Below, in pieces: positions 6,450 through 7,714 of a DNA stretch of 7,714 bases (position 1 is its first letter; each line of letters opens with the position of its first letter). Origin of the DNA: Prolixibacteraceae bacterium (GTDB lineage Bacteria > Bacteroidota > Bacteroidia > Bacteroidales > Prolixibacteraceae). The DNA is taken from NCBI GenBank assembly GCA_003516705.1, contig DPCJ01000207.1:4898-12611 (forward strand), read 5' to 3'. Both the position numbers and the translations under genes were made by a program. The notes below the pieces were generated by a model. It saw nothing but the letters and a program-made list of their open reading frames with translations, was not told the DNA's origin and did no database searches.

Positions 6450-6860
6450 CTAATTTTCGGGTGCTGTTGCCGCAATCATTTTGTATCCGTTTTTGCGGGC
6501 AATGTTCATAATTTTTACCACCTCTTCCCACGGTACCGATTTTTCGGCATGAAGCGAAATGTAAATTTCGTCGTTACCGGTTCCGAACCTGTTTTGCAGA
6601 AATGGCTCTATTTCGGCAAAGGAAACAGGTTTGATTGCTCCGTTGTCGTTGATGTAAAATTTCAGGTCGCGGGTAATGGAGATGGTGGTGATGGGTTTTG
6701 CCGCCGTCTGGTTATTGCTTTCGGGTAACAATAATTTTAATGCATTGGGTGCAATTAATGTTGAAGTTACCATAAAAAAGATAAGCAACAGAAAGACAAT
6801 GTCAGTCATCGACGACATGCTGAACTCTGCGCTTACTTTACTTCTTTTTCTCAATGCCAT
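6450..6860 (-). CDS. exbD: ExbD/TolR-family proton-channel protein
   Basis: A 136-residue inner-membrane partner of ExbB that uses the proton gradient to drive the TonB protein encoded next. Residues about 17-37 (SMTDIVFLLLIFFMVTSTLI) are the single transmembrane helix, and Asp20 occupies the position of the essential proton-carrying aspartate of ExbD. The following APNALKLLLPES stretch matches the conserved segment just outside the membrane. Residues about 56-130 form the small periplasmic domain, with ISLHAEKSVPWEEVVKIMNIARKNGYKMI being its typical second half. Length is normal for the family. The gene begins 10 bases after the exbB stop codon, showing tight coupling. TolR is the alternative name, but no tolB or pal gene is in the window and a TonB-type gene follows. 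Confidence 0.95.
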   Translation of the reverse strand: MALRKRSKVSAEFSMSSMTDIVFLLLIFFMVTSTLIAPNALKLLLPESNNQTAAKPITTISITRDLKFYINDNGAIKPVSFAEIEPFLQNRFGTGNDEIYISLHAEKSVPWEEVVKIMNIARKNGYKMIAATAPEN

Positions 6861-6870
6861 GTTGTTGCAA

Positions 6871-7563
6871 TTAAACTGGTTCGTTTAACAAGTCCATGAA
6901 CTCGGAAGTGGTAGCTTCCATTTTAAAAACCACTTTTTCCACATTCGAAACCAGAATGTTATAAGCGAAATAGGCTGTAATACCCACAATAAGTCCGGCA
7001 ACTGTGGTTACCATTGCCTGGTAAATACCAGCTGAAAGCAGTGTTACATCGATGTTGTTTCCGGCATTCGACATGTCGTAAAACGCCTGAATCATCCCCA
7101 TAACCGTCCCAAGGAACCCGAGCATAGGTGCGCCCCCGGCTACTGAAGCCAGTACCGGAAGTCCTTTCTCAAGTTTGGCGATTTCGAGATTTCCAACAAT
7201 TTCGATGGCTGCATTCACATCGGTGAGTGGCCGTCCAATACGACTGATGCCTTTTTCGATCATACGCGACGCCGGATTGTCGGTGCTTTTGCACAAAGCA
7301 AGTGCAGCATCGATTTTACCACCGGTAATGTAAACTTTGACACGTTCCAGTAAACTGGCATCAATTTTCCCGGCTTTTTTTATTGCAAAATAGCGATCAA
7401 CAAAAATGTAAACCGCAATTACCGACAACAAAAGAATCGGGATCATAATCCATCCGCCTTTTACAGCCAGATCGATAAACGACATTGAAATTCCATCGGG
7501 TTGAGCGGCCAAAGCAGTCATATCTTTTGGCACATCGGTTTGAATCAGTAATAACTTGAACAT
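6871..7563 (-). CDS. exbB: ExbB/TolQ/MotA-family proton-channel protein
   Basis: A 230-residue inner-membrane protein expected to form the multimeric channel of the Ton motor around ExbD. Three membrane helices are visible at about 37-57, 136-160 and 178-204, the usual TolQ/ExbB layout with a large cytoplasmic region between the first two. The signature LGFLGTVMGMIQAF is at 148-161 and AMVTTVAGLIVGI at 183-195; Thr153 and Thr186/Thr187 lie where the pore threonines of E. coli ExbB are found. The ATG at 7561-7563 gives a short hydrophobic start (MFKLLLIQ) and a 36-residue leader before helix 1; Met15 and Met27 are possible later starts. This is the first gene of the exbB-exbD-tonB operon and has a promoter-like box 68 bases upstream. 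Confidence 0.95.
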   Translation of the reverse strand: MFKLLLIQTDVPKDMTALAAQPDGISMSFIDLAVKGGWIMIPILLLSVIAVYIFVDRYFAIKKAGKIDASLLERVKVYITGGKIDAALALCKSTDNPASRMIEKGISRIGRPLTDVNAAIEIVGNLEIAKLEKGLPVLASVAGGAPMLGFLGTVMGMIQAFYDMSNAGNNIDVTLLSAGIYQAMVTTVAGLIVGITAYFAYNILVSNVEKVVFKMEATTSEFMDLLNEPV

Positions 7564-7631
7564 ATGATTTTCTGTTTTTCCTTTAATTCATCATTTACAA
7601 AACGGCCATCTGCCGCAATTATTATTCCGTG

Positions 7632-7639
7632 CGAAGGTA
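7632..7639 (-). promoter_or_regulatory. Candidate -7 promoter box for the exbB-exbD-tonB operon
   Basis: The minus strand reads TACCTTCG, one base off TAnnTTTG, 68 bases upstream of the exbB ATG. No TTG stands at the usual -33 spacing, so support is only the box and its location. The leader that would be transcribed holds a small GC hairpin (stem CGGC/GCCG, loop of 5, 7603-7615) followed by TTTT on the minus strand. Confidence 0.3.
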
Positions 7640-7671
7640 ACCAATAATTTATTTTGAGGCAGCCGTTGCAG

Positions 7672-7714
7672 ATGATGAACAGCCTGAGTTATGAACAAAT
7701 GGGGTTTGATAGCA
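7672..7714 (+). other. Possible start of a divergent gene cut by the right edge
   Basis: Two plus-strand frames open with ATG and stay open to the window end: 7672 (a double Met, MMNSLSYEQMGFDS) and 7691 (MNKWGLIA). At most one is likely to be real, and too few residues are visible to identify a family. A minus-strand gene ending here is also possible: frames reading in from the edge stop at 7649-7651, 7592-7594 or 7691-7693. A weak plus-strand -7-like box, TTATTTTG, ends at 7656. Confidence 0.2.

Noticed and set aside
5434..7563. Reading the three-gene operon as tolQ-tolR-tolA of the Tol-Pal system
   Set aside because: No tolB or pal gene is visible and the third protein ends in a TonB-type domain, so Ton naming fits better, though the families overlap.
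7603..7615. GC hairpin CGGC-loop-GCCG followed by TTTT on the minus strand as an intrinsic terminator
   Set aside because: A four-pair stem is too short for a confident terminator; it was kept only as a remark on the exbB leader.

Overview
The window reads as a stretch of a Bacteroidota chromosome, most likely from the Bacteroidia (a Marinilabiliales or Prolixibacteraceae-like marine or sediment lineage is a guess). The reasons are AT-rich DNA, no clear Shine-Dalgarno sequences, promoter-like boxes close to the Bacteroidota -7 consensus TAnnTTTG, a lipoprotein with an acidic export signal after its cysteine, and family members typical of that phylum. Every gene that can be supported lies on the minus strand, so transcription runs right to left. 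No rRNA, tRNA, CRISPR array or insertion sequence was seen.

Right end to 5434: a three-gene envelope energisation operon, exbB (6871-7563), exbD (6450-6860) and a tonB-family gene (5434-6396, GTG start). ExbB and ExbD would form the proton-driven motor in the inner membrane. The TonB protein carries an N-terminal anchor, a charged TolA-like helical stretch, a glycine-rich linker and a TonB C-terminal domain that would contact outer-membrane receptors. The 151 bases to its right hold a probable exbB promoter and the possible start of a divergent gene cut by the window edge.

Middle: a 214-base spacer (5220-5433) containing a C-free stretch, a short tandem repeat and an imperfect 18-bp palindrome, then a YitT-family membrane protein gene (4293-5219).

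Left: a compact two-gene operon (4218 down to 503, 5 bases between the genes) encoding an unassigned outer-membrane beta-barrel-type protein and a large, probably surface-exposed lipoprotein with IPT/TIG domains and a degenerate kelch propeller. This is the least characterised part of the window. Last comes the first 119 codons of a secreted patatin-like phospholipase, cut by the left edge.

Taken together, most of the products act in the cell envelope. The Ton motor is well understood by family. The barrel-plus-lipoprotein pair is the best candidate for undescribed biology, but nothing in the sequence fixes its substrate. Promoter calls are pattern matches only.
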